Shown in pieces: positions 33,752-45,436 of a stretch of DNA of 64,000 nt (its first letter is position 1; each line of letters opens with the position of its first letter). This DNA is from Crossaster papposus. Lineage: Eukaryota; Echinodermata; Asteroidea; Velatida; Solasteridae. The notes under the pieces are model-generated. The model was not told the origin of the DNA and ran no database searches. It worked only from the letters and a program-made list of their open reading frames with translations. The stretch covers positions 248,001 to 312,000 of the forward strand of contig JBAIAA010000877.1 in assembly GCA_037893245.1 (NCBI GenBank), written 5' to 3'. Position numbers and translations under genes: made by a program.

Positions 33752-34477
33752 TTTTCCTTTTTTTTTTTTCCACTTTCAGTGTTTTTACCCATAGGATTTA
33801 CACACGTTTGTTCTGCCAATACACTTTGGCACTTTGGTAAACCCAATCGACTTGAGACTTGGTATACACTTAGACATCCATCCACAGATGGTCCTAGAAG
33901 AAATTTGGCTCGATTGCGTCATTCAAGGTCACGTGACGTCACGTTAAAGGTTAAATTTTCCCCATAGGTTTTGTACACGTTTTTCTTCAGACTATTGACT
34001 TTGGCACTTCGGTAAATCCGACCGACTTGAAACTTGGCATACACTTAGAACACCACCCCCAGATGTTTCTGAAAGAAATTCGGCACGATTGCGTCATTCA
34101 AGGTCACGTGACGTCACATTAAAGGTTCACATTTTTCTCCCATTGGTTTTGTACACGTTTTTCTTTAGACTATTGACTTTGACACTTTAGTAAATCTGAT
34201 CGACTTGAGACTTGGCACACACTTAGACCACCATCAACATACGGCCCTAGAAGAAATTCGGCACGATTACGTCATTCAAGGTCACGCGGCGTCACGTTAA
34301 AGTTTCTATTTTTTCCCATAGGTTTTGTACACGTTTTTCTTTAGACTATTGCCTTTGACACTTTAGTAAATCTGATCGACTTGAGACTTGGCACACACAA
34401 AAGACCACCACACACATATTGAAAGTAATTTTAGACACTCGAAACAGCTCTGTGTTTGTCCACAAACACATGTCTAG
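33752..34477 (+). mobile_element. Family B body and 3' end (5' end not in window)
   Basis: Same organisation with four monomers; CTAG at 34474-34477, followed directly by eight T and a new B 5' hairpin. Confidence 0.75.
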
Positions 34478-34642
34478 TTTTTTTTAGCTGTTTCGGTTTT
34501 TCACCGAAACAGCTTTTGTTTTCGTTAAAGTTTTTTTGGCTTTTTCGCAAATTTTGCGAAAAAGCCTTTGTTTCTGTTCTGATTTTTTGGCTTTTTCGCA
34601 AATTTTGCGAAAAAGCCTTTGTTTCTGTTCTGATTTTTTTTT

Positions 34643-37050
34643 GGCTTTTTCGCAAATTTTGCGAAAAAGCCTTTGTTTTTGTTCTGATTTTTTTTTTTCT
34701 TCTTCTTCTTTTTTCTTTTCTTTTAGTAACCTAAACCCCATAGACTTTGTACACGTTTTTTCTGCCCGTCACTTTTAATAGAAAACAAAGTCGTATTTCC
34801 ATAAAACTTAACCCAGGTGAAGACCCCATAGTGAACTCGTGTCTCGCCGAAAAACGTAATGGTGACGTCATCAGGGGTCACGTGACGTCATCTTAAAGGT
34901 GTAATTGATTTAATCTTTGAAAATCAATAACAAATCAACCGCAAAACACCGAAACTTAATTTTTGTGGCAATAGATAGAATAATCCAGGATCTTAATTTT
35001 ATCTCGTGTGCGTGAAATCACGTGACCCTTCCTTCCGGTCTAAACCGGAAGTGCCTCATAATTTGAAAGTGAAAAATGATATGAACTTACTTTCAACGAT
35101 GTTAGTGTCTGGCTACAATGTATTTTTCAAAAAAAATATTGGTGACGTCATAACATGTTATAGCGCCCTCTAGCGGCAGTTTGAAAAATTGTTAAAATGA
35201 ATAATCTGTTGATGTGTGTGGCGAAGTTTGCTGAAATCACTTTATAACCGGTGTATTTAATCAACTTCATGCTAGGAACAAGTTGACGGGAAGAAAAAAT
35301 TATGACGTCACCAGACCGGAAGTTAGAATGAAAAGACTCCTTTTCCTTTGAAAATTCCTAAAAAATTAATCATGACAGATACAATCTTGATTTTTGCTCT
35401 AAAGGTTAGTGTAAAAGTAGTTCTCGAACTTTCCTGTGTTTTTTGGCAAACAACGAACTTGGACATACCCTGCGGCACTCTTGAAATTTAATCGTTTTGG
35501 CCTAGGCGTATAAAGCATTGACCCCTTACGTGTGCATGGCACACGTATAATAGGGGTGTACATGCTTGTATATGTACGTACGTATACACTGATAGTGTAC
35601 TATGCATTGAGCGAATGTATTACTACTGACATCGTACGTGCATGCAAATGTACGCTCACCCAAGAGGACACTAGCCGCCAACAAGCGAAACAGGATGACG
35701 TCATCAAATTGCCTATGGGGAAGGGCGCCGTGTGCGACAGGTAGGTAAACAGGCTCTCGGCTACGCAGAATCCAATCCCATAGATTTTGTAAACGTTGTT
35801 TGCACAATTCAAAGCACTTTTAACGAAAAACAAAGTCGTATTTCCATAAAACTTAACACCCAGGTGAAAACCCTATAGTAAACTCGTGTCTCGCAGAAAT
35901 ACGTCATGGTTACGTCATCAGGGGTCACGTGACTTCATCTTAAAGGTGTAATTGATTTAATCTTTGAAAATCAATAACAAATCAACCGCAAAAGACCGAA
36001 ACTTAATTTTTGTGGCAATAGATAGGATAATCCAGGATCTTAATTTTATCTCGCGTGCGTGAAATCACATGACCCTTCCTTCCGGTCCAAACCGGAAGTG
36101 CCTTATAATTTAAAACTGAAAAATGATATGAACTTACTTTCAACGATGTTAGTGTCTGGCTAGAATAAACTTTTCAAAATAATTACCGGCGACGTCATAA
36201 CACGTTATAGCGCCCTCTAGCGGCAGGTTGAAAAATTGTTAAAATGAATAATCTGTTGATGTGTGTAGCGAAGTTTGCTGAAATCACTTTATAACCGGTG
36301 TATATAATCAGCTTCGTGCTAAGAACATATTGAGAAAGATATTTATTGATGACGTCCATAAACCGGAAGTTACAATGAAAAGACCTTAAAACCTTAAAAC
36401 GTCGCTTAAAAATCAACCGCGATAGATATAATCCAGATTTTTGCTTGAAATAGCAAAGTTAAGACAGCTCTCGATAGATAGAATAATTAAAGATCTTCAT
36501 TTCAACTCATGTGCGTGAAATCACGTGACCCTTCCTTCCGGTCCAAACCGGAAGTGCCTTATAATTTAAAACTGAAAAATGATATGAACTTACTTTCAAC
36601 GATGTTAGTGTCTGGCTAGAATAAACTTTTCAAAATAATTAAAAAAGTAAAAAACGATGTGAACTTACTTTCAACGATGTTAGGAGCTGGCTAGATTGTA
36701 AGTAACAAAAATGTTAACAGTGACTTCATAAAATGTTAAAGCGCCCTCTAGCGTCATGTTGTCAAATGTTACGTCATATTACGATTATATTTGAATTATT
36801 ACGTTTTTAGACGTTGAAGGCATATCTCAGCAAAGGATCGTGTTAACATAACACCTCATTTTGTGTTGTTAGGTGATAGATAGTTGCACAAAAAGTTCAG
36901 AAACGTGTGACGTCATCGTTTTAATCAGTTTGAATTTATTTTAATCTGTTTAAATTAACTTAAATTCGGTTTTTTTGAAAACAAATACTCAAAAAAAATG
37001 CGAAAGCGGAAAAGCCCTATGTTCTGTTCCTTGAACAGACGTAGTTCTAG
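34643..37050 (+). mobile_element. Uninterrupted family A element (2.4 kb, internally rearranged)
   Basis: The 5' hairpin 34643-34671 pairs with CTAG at 37047-37050. The body is a long variant with internal duplication of the CTCF-like segment (35162, 36209, 36741) and an abrupt junction at about 36640, where AATAATTAAAAAAGTAAAAAACG departs from the usual order. Confidence 0.75.
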
Positions 37051-37067
37051 TTTTCTTCTTCTTCTTT

Positions 37068-38875
37068 GGCTTTTTCGCAATTTTGCGAAAAAGCCTTTGT
37101 TTTTGTTCTGATTTTTTTTTTTCTTCTTCTTTTTTTTTTTTTTTTTCTTTTCTTTTAGTAACCTAAACCCCATAGACTTTGTACACGTTTTTTCTGCCCG
37201 TCACTTTTAATCGAAAACAAAGTCGTATTTACATAAAACTTAACCCAGGTGAAGACCCCATAGTGAACTCGTGTCTCGCAGAAATACGTCATGGTGACGT
37301 CATCAGGGGTCACGTGACGTCATCTTAAAGGTGTAATTGATTTAATCTTTGAAAATCAATAACAAATCAACCGCAAAAGACCGAAACTTAATTTTTGTGG
37401 CAATAGATAGAATAATCCAGGAACTTGATTTTATCTCGCGTGCGTAAAATCACGTGACCCTTCCTTCCGGTCTAAACCGGAAGTGCCTCATAATTTGAAA
37501 GTGAAAAATGATATGAACTTACTTTCAACGGTGTTAGTGTCTGGCTACAATGTATTTTTCAAAAAAAAATTGGTGACGTCATAACATGTTATAGCGCCCT
37601 CTAGCGGCAGTTTGAATAATGGTTAAAATGAATAATCTGTTGATGTGTGTGGCGAAGTTTGCTGAAATCACTTTATAACCGGTGTATTTAATCAGCTTCA
37701 TGCTAGGAACAAGTTGACGGGAAGAAGAAATTATGACGTCACCAGACCGGAAGTTAGAATGAAAAGACTCTTTTTCCTTTGAAAATTCCTAAAAAATTAA
37801 ACTTGACAGATACAATCTTGATTTTTGCTCTAAAGGTTAATGTAAAAGTAGTTCTCAAACTTCCCTGTGTTTTGGGGCAAAAAACGAACTTGAACATACC
37901 CTGCGGCACCCTTGAAATGTAATCGTTTTGGCCTAGGTGCAAAAAGCATTGACCCCTTACGTGTGCGTGCCACACGTATAATATACATGCTAGTACATGT
38001 ACGTATACACCGATAGTGCATTATGTATTGAGCGAATGTATCACCACTGACATCGTTCGTGCAAGCACATTTACGCTCACCCAAGATGACACTAGCCGCC
38101 AACCTGTGAAACAGGATGACGTCATCAAGTTGCCCATGAGGAAGGGCGCCGCGTACGACAGGTAGGTAAACACGCTTTCGGCTACGCAGAATCCAACCCC
38201 GTAGACTTTGTAAACGTTGCTTGCACAATTCAAAGCACTTTTAACGGAAAAACAAAGTCGTATTTCCATAAACTCGACCCAGGTGAAGACCCAATAGTGA
38301 ACTCCAGTCTCGCCGACAGACACCACGAGGAAGACGTCATCAGGCCCACGTGACCTTATCTTAAAGGTGCAATTGATTTAATCTTGGAAAATCAATAAAA
38401 CATCAACCGCAAAAGACCGAAACTTGAATTTTGTGGCAATTAATCGAATAATCCAGGATCTTCATTTTATTCTAATTTTATTCCACTTAAAAAATTCACA
38501 CTTCCTTTGATCAGATTGACTGCAGACTTGGCACAGACCAATATCATAGTGACAATATGTGAATTGACACGTATTGTCGTGGTGACGTCATCAGGGGGCA
38601 TGTGACGTCATGAACTTTGATTTTGTTTACATGCGTTTATATTCGTTTTATTTTATTTTCAATTCTTTAAAAATGTTTTTAATAGTTTAAATTCGTTCAA
38701 AATCATTTAAATTTGATTTAATCTGTTTAAATTCATTTTAATCTGTTTCAATTCAGTTAAATTCGTTTTGAATGTTTTTAAGGTATAATAGTTTAATTTC
38801 TTGAAAACTAAATCTAAACAAAATGTACATGCGAAAAAGCCCTATGTTCTGTTCCTCGAACAGACGTAGTTCTAG
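37068..38875 (+). mobile_element. Uninterrupted family A element (1.8 kb, long variant)
   Basis: The 5' hairpin 37068-37095 is followed by T/TTC tract, body with the long-variant segment near 37970, and 3' end CTAG at 38872-38875. It sits in the T/C tract just after the 3' end of the previous A element, and is the only A insertion of the array not stacked on another A 5' hairpin. Confidence 0.8.
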
Positions 38876-41800
38876 TCTTCTTCTTCTTCTTCTTCTTCTT
38901 TTTTCTTTTCTTTTAGTAACCTAAACCCCATAGACTTTGTACACGTTTTTTCTGCCCGTCACTTTTAATAGAAAACAAAGTCGTATTTACATAAAACTTA
39001 ACCCAGGTGAAGACCCTATAGTGAACTCGTGTCTCGCAGAAATACGTCATGGTGACGTCATCAGGGGTCACGTGACGTCATCTTAAAGGTGTAATTGATT
39101 TAATCTTTGAAATTCAATAACAAATCAACCGCAAAAGACCGAAACTAAATTTTTGTGGCAATAGATAGAATAATCCAGGATCTTAATTTTATCTCGTGTG
39201 CGTGAAATCACGTGACCCTTCCTTCCGGTCTAAACCGGAAGTGCCTCATAATTTAAAAGTGAAAAATGATATGAACTTACTTTCAACGATGTTAGTGTCT
39301 GGCTACAATGTATTTTTCAAAAAAAATATTGGTGACGTCATAACATGTTATAGCGCCCTCTAGCGGCAGTTTGAAAAATTGTTAAAATGAATAATCTGTT
39401 GATGTGTGTGGCGAAGTTTGCTGAAATCACTTTATAACCGGTGTATTTAATCAGCTTCATGCTAGGAACAAGTTGACGGGAAGAAAAAATTATGACGTCA
39501 CCAGACCGGAAGTTAGAATGAAAAGACTCCTTTTCCTTTGAAAATTCCTAAACAATTAAACCTGACAGATACAATCTTGATTTTTGCTCTAAAGGTTAAT
39601 GTAAAAGTAGTTCTCGAACTTCCCTGTGTTTTGGGGCAAAAAACGAACTTGAACATACCCTGCGGCACCCTTGAAATGTAATCGTTTTGGCCTAGGCGCA
39701 TAAAGCATTGACCCCTTATATGTGCCTGGCACACGTATAATAGGGGTGTACATGCTTGTATATGTACGTACGTATACACTGATAGTGTACTATGCATTGA
39801 GCGAATGTATCACTACTGACATCGTACGTGCATGCAAATGTACGCTCACCCAAGAGGACACTAGCCGCCAACAAGCGAAACAGGATGACGTCATCAAATT
39901 GCCTATGGGGAAGGGCGCCGTGTGCGACAGGTAGGTAAACAGGCTCTCGGCTACGCAGAATCCAATCCCATAGACTTTGTGAACGTTGTTTGCACAATTC
40001 CCAGCACTTTTAACGAAAAACAAAGTCGTATTTCCATAAAACTTAACCCAGATGAAGACCCTATAGTAAACTCGTGTCTCGCAGACATACGTCATGGTTA
40101 CGTCGTCAGGGGTCACGTGACGTCATCTTAAAGGTGCAATTGATTTAATCTTTAAAAATAAATAACAAATCAACCACAAAAGACCGAAACTTGATTTTTG
40201 TGGCAATAGATATAATAATCCAGAATCTTCATTTTATCTCGTGTGCTTAAAATCACGTGACCCTTCCTTCCGGTCCAAACCGGAAGTGCCTCATAATTTG
40301 AAAGTGAAAATGATATGAACTTACTTTCAACGATGTTAGTGTCTGGCTAGAATAAACTTTTCCAAAAAAAATCAGGCGACGTCATAATATGTTATAGCGC
40401 CCTCTAGCGGCAGGTTGAAAAATGGTTAAAATGAATAATCTGTTGATGTGTGTGGCGAATTTTGCTGAAACCACTTTATAACCGGTGTATATAATCAGCT
40501 TCATGCTTAGACCATATTGGGAAGGAGAAATATTTATGACGTCACCAAACCGGAAGTTACAATGAAAAATCCTTTAAACCTTAAACAATCGCTTACAAAT
40601 CAACCACTATAGATATAATCCAGATTTTTGCATCAGATAGCAAAGTAAAGACAGCTCTCGAGCTTTCTGTTAATTATGTCACGATGACGTCATCAAATGT
40701 CAGATTACAAGCAACCAAATATTTCTAGATTTAATCTTTGAAAATCAATATAAAATCAACTGTAAGAGATCTGATTCAGATTTTTAAGGGAATTGATAGA
40801 TTAATCCATGGTCTTCATAATTTGTATTACATGCAAAAAAACCTGACCCTTCCTTCCGGTCTAAACCGGAAGTGCATTATAATTTAAAAGTGGAAAACGA
40901 TGGGAACTTACTTTCAACGATGTTAGGCGCTGGCTAGGTTGTAAGTAACAAACAAGTTAACGGTGACTTCTTAAAATGTTATAGCGCCCTCTAGCGGCTT
41001 GTTGACAAATGTTACATCATATTACGATTACATTTGAATTATTACGTTTTTCGACCTTTAAGTCATATCTCAGCAACGGAACGTGCTAACATAACATACG
41101 TTTGTATTGTTAGGTGATAGATAGTTGCACAAAAAGTTCACAAACGTGTGACGTCATCGTTTTAATCAGTTTGGATTCATTTTAATCTGTTTAAATTAAC
41201 TTAAATTAGTTTTCGATGATTTTAAATTATTTTGATGGTATACAAGTTCAATTTTTGAAAAATTTAATCTATAAAATTGCGAAAGCGAAAAAGCCCTATG
41301 TTCTGTTCCTCGAACAGACGTAGTTCTAGTTCTAGTTTTTTCTTCTTCTTCTTCTTCTTCTTCTTCTTTTTTTCTTTTAGTAACCTAAACTCCATAGACT
41401 TTGTACACGTTTTTTCTGCCAGTCACTTTTAATAGAAAACAAAGTCGTATTTCCATAAAACTTAACCCAGGTGAAGACCCTATAGTGAACTCGTGTCTCG
41501 CCGAAAAACGTAACGGTGACGTCATCAGGGGTCACGTGACGTCATCTTAAAAGTGTAATTGATTTAATCTTTGAAAATCAATAACAAATCAACCGCAAAA
41601 GACCGAAACTTAATTTTTGTGGCAATAGATAGAATAATCCAGGATCTTAATTTTATCTCGTGTGCGTGAAATCACGTGACCCTTCCTTCCGGTCTAAACC
41701 GGAAGTGCCTCATAATTTGAAAGTGAAAAATGATATGAACTTACTTTCAACGATGTTAGTGTCTGGCTACAATGTATTTTTCAAAAAAAATATTGGTGAC

Positions 41801-44700
41801 GTCATAACATGTTATAGCGCCCTCTAGCGGCAGTTTAAAAAATTGTTAAAATGAATAATCTGTTGATGTGTGTGGCGAAGTTTGCTGAAATCACTTTATA
41901 ACCGGTGTATTTAATCAGCTTCATGCTAGGAACAAGTTGACGGGAAGAAAAAATTATGACGTCACCAGACCGGAAGTTAGAATGAAAAGACTCCTTTTCC
42001 TTTGAAAATTCCTAAAAAATTAATCCTGACAGATACAATCTTGATTTTTGCTCTAAAGGTTAATGTAAAAGTAGTTCTCGAACTTCCCTGTGTTTTGGGG
42101 CAAAAAACGAACTTGAACATACCCTGCGGCACCCTTGAAATGTAATCGTTTTGGCCTAGGTGCAAAAAGCATTGACCCCTTACGTACGTGTGTATGGCAC
42201 ACGTATAATATACATGCTAGTACATGTACGTATACACTGATAGTGTATTATGTATTGAGCGAATGTATCACCACTGACATCGTTCGTGCAAGCACATGTA
42301 CGCTCACCCAAGAGGACACTAGCCGCCAACCTGTGAAACAGGATGACGTCAACAAATTGCCCATGGGAAGGGCGCCGCGTACGACAGGTAGGTAAACACG
42401 CTTTCGGCTACGCAGAATCCAACCCCGTAGACTTTGTAAACGTTGCTTGCACAATTCAAAGCACTTTTAACGGAAAAACAAAGTCGTATTCCCATAAACT
42501 TGACCCAGGTGAAGACCCAATAGTGAACTCCAGTCTCGCCGACAGACACCACGAGGAAGACGCCATCAGGGCCACGTGACCTTATCTTAAAGGTGCAATT
42601 GATTTAATCTTTAAAAATAAAAAACAAATCAACCACAAAAGACCGAAACTTGATTTTTGTGGCAATAGATAGAATAATCCAGAATCTTCATTTTATCTCG
42701 TGTGCTAAAATCACGTGACCCTTCCTTCCGGTCCAAACCGGAAGTGCCTCATAATTTGAAAGTGAAAAATGATATGAACTTACTTTCAACGATGTTAGTT
42801 TCTGGCTAGAATAAACTTTTCCAAAAAAAATCAGGCGACGTCATAATATGTTATAGCGCCCTCTAGCGGCAGGTTGAAAAATGGTTAAAATGAATAATCT
42901 GTTGATGTGTGTGGCGAAGTTTGCTGAAACCACTTTATAACCGGTGTATATAATCAGCTTCATGCTTAGACCATATTGGGAAGGAGAAATATTTATGACG
43001 TCACCAAACCGGAAGTTACAATGAAAAATCCTTTAAACCTTAAACAATCGCTTAAAAATCACCCGCTATAGATATAATCCAGATTTTTGCATCAGATAGC
43101 AAAGTAAAGACAGCTCTCGAGCTTTCTGTTAATTACGTCACGATGACGTCATCAAATGTCAGATTACAAGCAACCAAATATTTATAGATTTAATCTTTGA
43201 AAATCAATATAAAATCAACTGTTAGAGATCTGATTTAGATTTTTAAGGGAATTGATAAATTAATCCATGGTCTTCATAATTTGTATTACATGCAAAAAAA
43301 ACTGACCCTTCCTTCCGGTCCAAACCGGAAGTGCATTATAATTTAAAAGTGGAAAACGATGTAAACTTACTTTCAACGATGTTAGGCGCTGGCTAGGTTG
43401 TAAGTAACAAACAAGTTAAGGGTGACTTCTTAAAATGTTATAGCGCCCTCTAGCGGCATGTTGACAAATGTTACGTCATATTACGATTATATTTGAATTA
43501 TTACGTTTTTCGACATTTAAGTCATATCTCAGCAACGGAACGTGCTAACATAACATACGTTTGTATTGTTAGGTGATAGATAGTTGCACAAAAAGTTCAC
43601 AAACGTGTGACGTCATCGTTTTAATCAGTTTGGATTCATTTTAATCTGTTTAAATTAACTTAAATTCGTTTTCGATGATTTTAAATTATTTTGATGGTAT
43701 AAAAGTTCAATTTTTGAAAAATTTAATGTAAAAAATTGCGAAAGCGAAAAAGCCCTATGTTCTGTTCCTCGAACAGACGTAGTTCTAGTTTTTTCTTTTT
43801 TTTTTTCCTTTTTTTTTTTTTTTCCACTTTCAGTGTTTTTACCCATAGGATTTACACACGTTTGTTCTGCCAATACACTTTGGCACTTTGGTGATTCCAA
43901 TCTACTTGAGACTTGGTGTACACTTAGACCTGCACCCACAGATGGTCCTAGAAGAAATTTGGCTCGATTGCGTCATTCAAGGTCACGTGACGTCACGTTA
44001 AAGGTTTAATTTTCCCCATAGGTTTTGTACACGTTTTTCTTCAGACTATTGACTTTGGCACTTCGGTAAATCAGACCGACTTGAAACTTAGCATACACTT
44101 AGAACACCACCCCCAGATGTTTCTGAAAGAAAGTCGGCACGATTGCATCATTCAAGGTCACGTGACGTCACATTAAAGGTTCACATTTTTCTCCCATTGG
44201 TTTTGTACACGTTTTTCTTTAGACTATTGACTTTGACACTTTAGTACATCCGATCGACTTAAGACTTGGCACACACTTAGACCACCATCCACGGACGGCC
44301 CTAGAAGAAATTCGGCACGATTACGTCATTCAAGGTCACGGGGCGTCACGTTAAAGTTTCTATTTTTTCCCCATAGGTTTTGTACACGTTTTTCTTCAGA
44401 CTATTGACTTTGACACTTTAGTAAATTCGACCGACTTGAAACTTGGCATACCCTTAGAACATCACTCATATATGGTTCTGGAAGAAATTAGGCACGATTG
44501 CGTCATTCAAGGTCACGTGACGGCACGTTAAAGGTTCAATTTTTCCCCCATAGGTTTTGTACACGTTTTTCTTTAGACTATTGACTTTGACACTTTAGTA
44601 AATCTGATCGACTTAAGACTTGGCACACAGAAAAGATCATCACACACATATTGAAAGACACTCGAAACAGCTCTGTGTTTGTCCACAAACACATGTCTAG

Positions 44701-45436
44701 TTTTTTTTTTTTCCTTTTTTTTTTTTTTCCACTTTCAGTGTTTTTACCCATAGGATTTACACACGTTTGTTCTGCCAATACACTTTGGCACTTTGGTGAT
44801 TCCAATCGACTTGAGACTTGGTGTACACTTAGACCTCCACCCACAGATGGTCCTAGAAGAAATTTGGCTCGATTGCGTCATTCAAGGTCACGTGACGTCA
44901 CGTTAAAGGTGAAATTTTTCCCATAGGTTTTGTACACGTTTTTCTTCAGACTATTGACTTTGGCACTTCGGTAAATCCGACCTACTTGAAACTTGGCATA
45001 CACTTAGAACACCATCCCCAGATGTTTCTGAAAGAAAGTCGGCACGATTGCGTCATTCAAGGTCACATGACGTCACATTAAAGGTTCACATTTTTCTCCC
45101 ATTGTTTTGTACACGTTTTTCTTTAGACTATTGACTTTGACACTTTAGTAAATCCGATCGACTTGAGACTTGGCACACACTTAGACCACCATCCACAGAC
45201 GGCCCTAGAAGAAATTCGGCACGATTACGTCATTTAAGGTCACGGGGCGTCACGTTAAAGTTTCTATTTTTTTCCCATAGGTTTTGTACACGTTTTTCTT
45301 TAGACTATTGCCTTTGACAGTTTAGTAAATCTGATCGACTTGAGACTTGGCACACACAAAAGACCACCACACACATATTGAAAGTAATTTTAGACACTCG
45401 AAACAGCTCTGTGTTTGTCCACAAACACATGTCTAG
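44701..45436 (+). mobile_element. Family B body and 3' end, right limit of the array
   Basis: T-tract, CCACTTTCAGTG head, four monomers, B hairpin and CTAG at 45433-45436, followed by TTATATTTTG and non-repeated DNA. Under the nesting model this is the oldest, outermost element. Confidence 0.78.

Larger units (their letters stand above)
34589..41329 (+). mobile_element. Family A element, second A of the second nest
   Basis: The 5' hairpin 34589-34617 pairs with CTAG at 41326-41329; its own body is 38876-41325 (long variant). The terminal TTCTAG is duplicated (41331-41335) immediately after its 3' end. Confidence 0.73.
34538..43788 (+). mobile_element. Family A element, outermost A of the second nest
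   Basis: The 5' hairpin 34538-34566 pairs with CTAG at 43785-43788; its own body is about 41336-43784 (long variant). Confidence 0.73.
34486..44700 (+). mobile_element. Family B element interrupted by four nested A elements
   Basis: The 5' hairpin at 34486-34514 pairs with the 3' CTAG at 44697-44700. Its own body is 43789-44696 (CCACTTTCAGTG head and five monomers). Everything from 34538 to 43788 is nested A material in its T-tract. Confidence 0.75.
22190..45436 (+). mobile_element. Nested array of non-autonomous family A and family B elements
   Basis: Seventeen 3' termini of two types occur in one orientation. Type A ends CTGTTCCTCGAACAG..CTAG and type B ends GTGTTTGTCCACAAACAC..CTAG; both are normally followed by T. 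Ten 5' hairpins are present: seven A (GGCTTTTTCGC..GCGAAAAAGCC) and three B (AGCTGTTTCGG..CCGAAACAGCT). Every body after a 3' end starts again from its T-rich head but usually without a 5' hairpin. Pairing 5' and 3' ends as brackets gives a complete nested solution in which both members of each pair are of the same family. No coding frames belong to the array. The sub-entries list the inferred elements. Confidence 0.85.

Noticed and set aside
23560..36416. A 73-codon frame (MIFKRRFKVLRSFHCNF..) present in several A elements
   Set aside because: The copies are near-identical at DNA level with no sign that frame is preserved preferentially; other A copies lose it, and no family is recognisable.
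28918..40131. Recurrent 70-108 codon frames in the long-form A segment
   Set aside because: They overlap on both strands and reflect recent duplication of the same DNA rather than coding constraint.
22190..45436. Simple head-to-tail satellite or rolling-circle concatemer
   Set aside because: Would place a 5' hairpin at each junction; most junctions lack one, while others have three or four stacked 5' hairpins without a body between them.
22190..45436. Penelope-like or LTR retroelement array
   Set aside because: No reverse transcriptase, GIY-YIG or gag-like frame anywhere, and no long terminal repeats; ends are hairpins plus CTAG.
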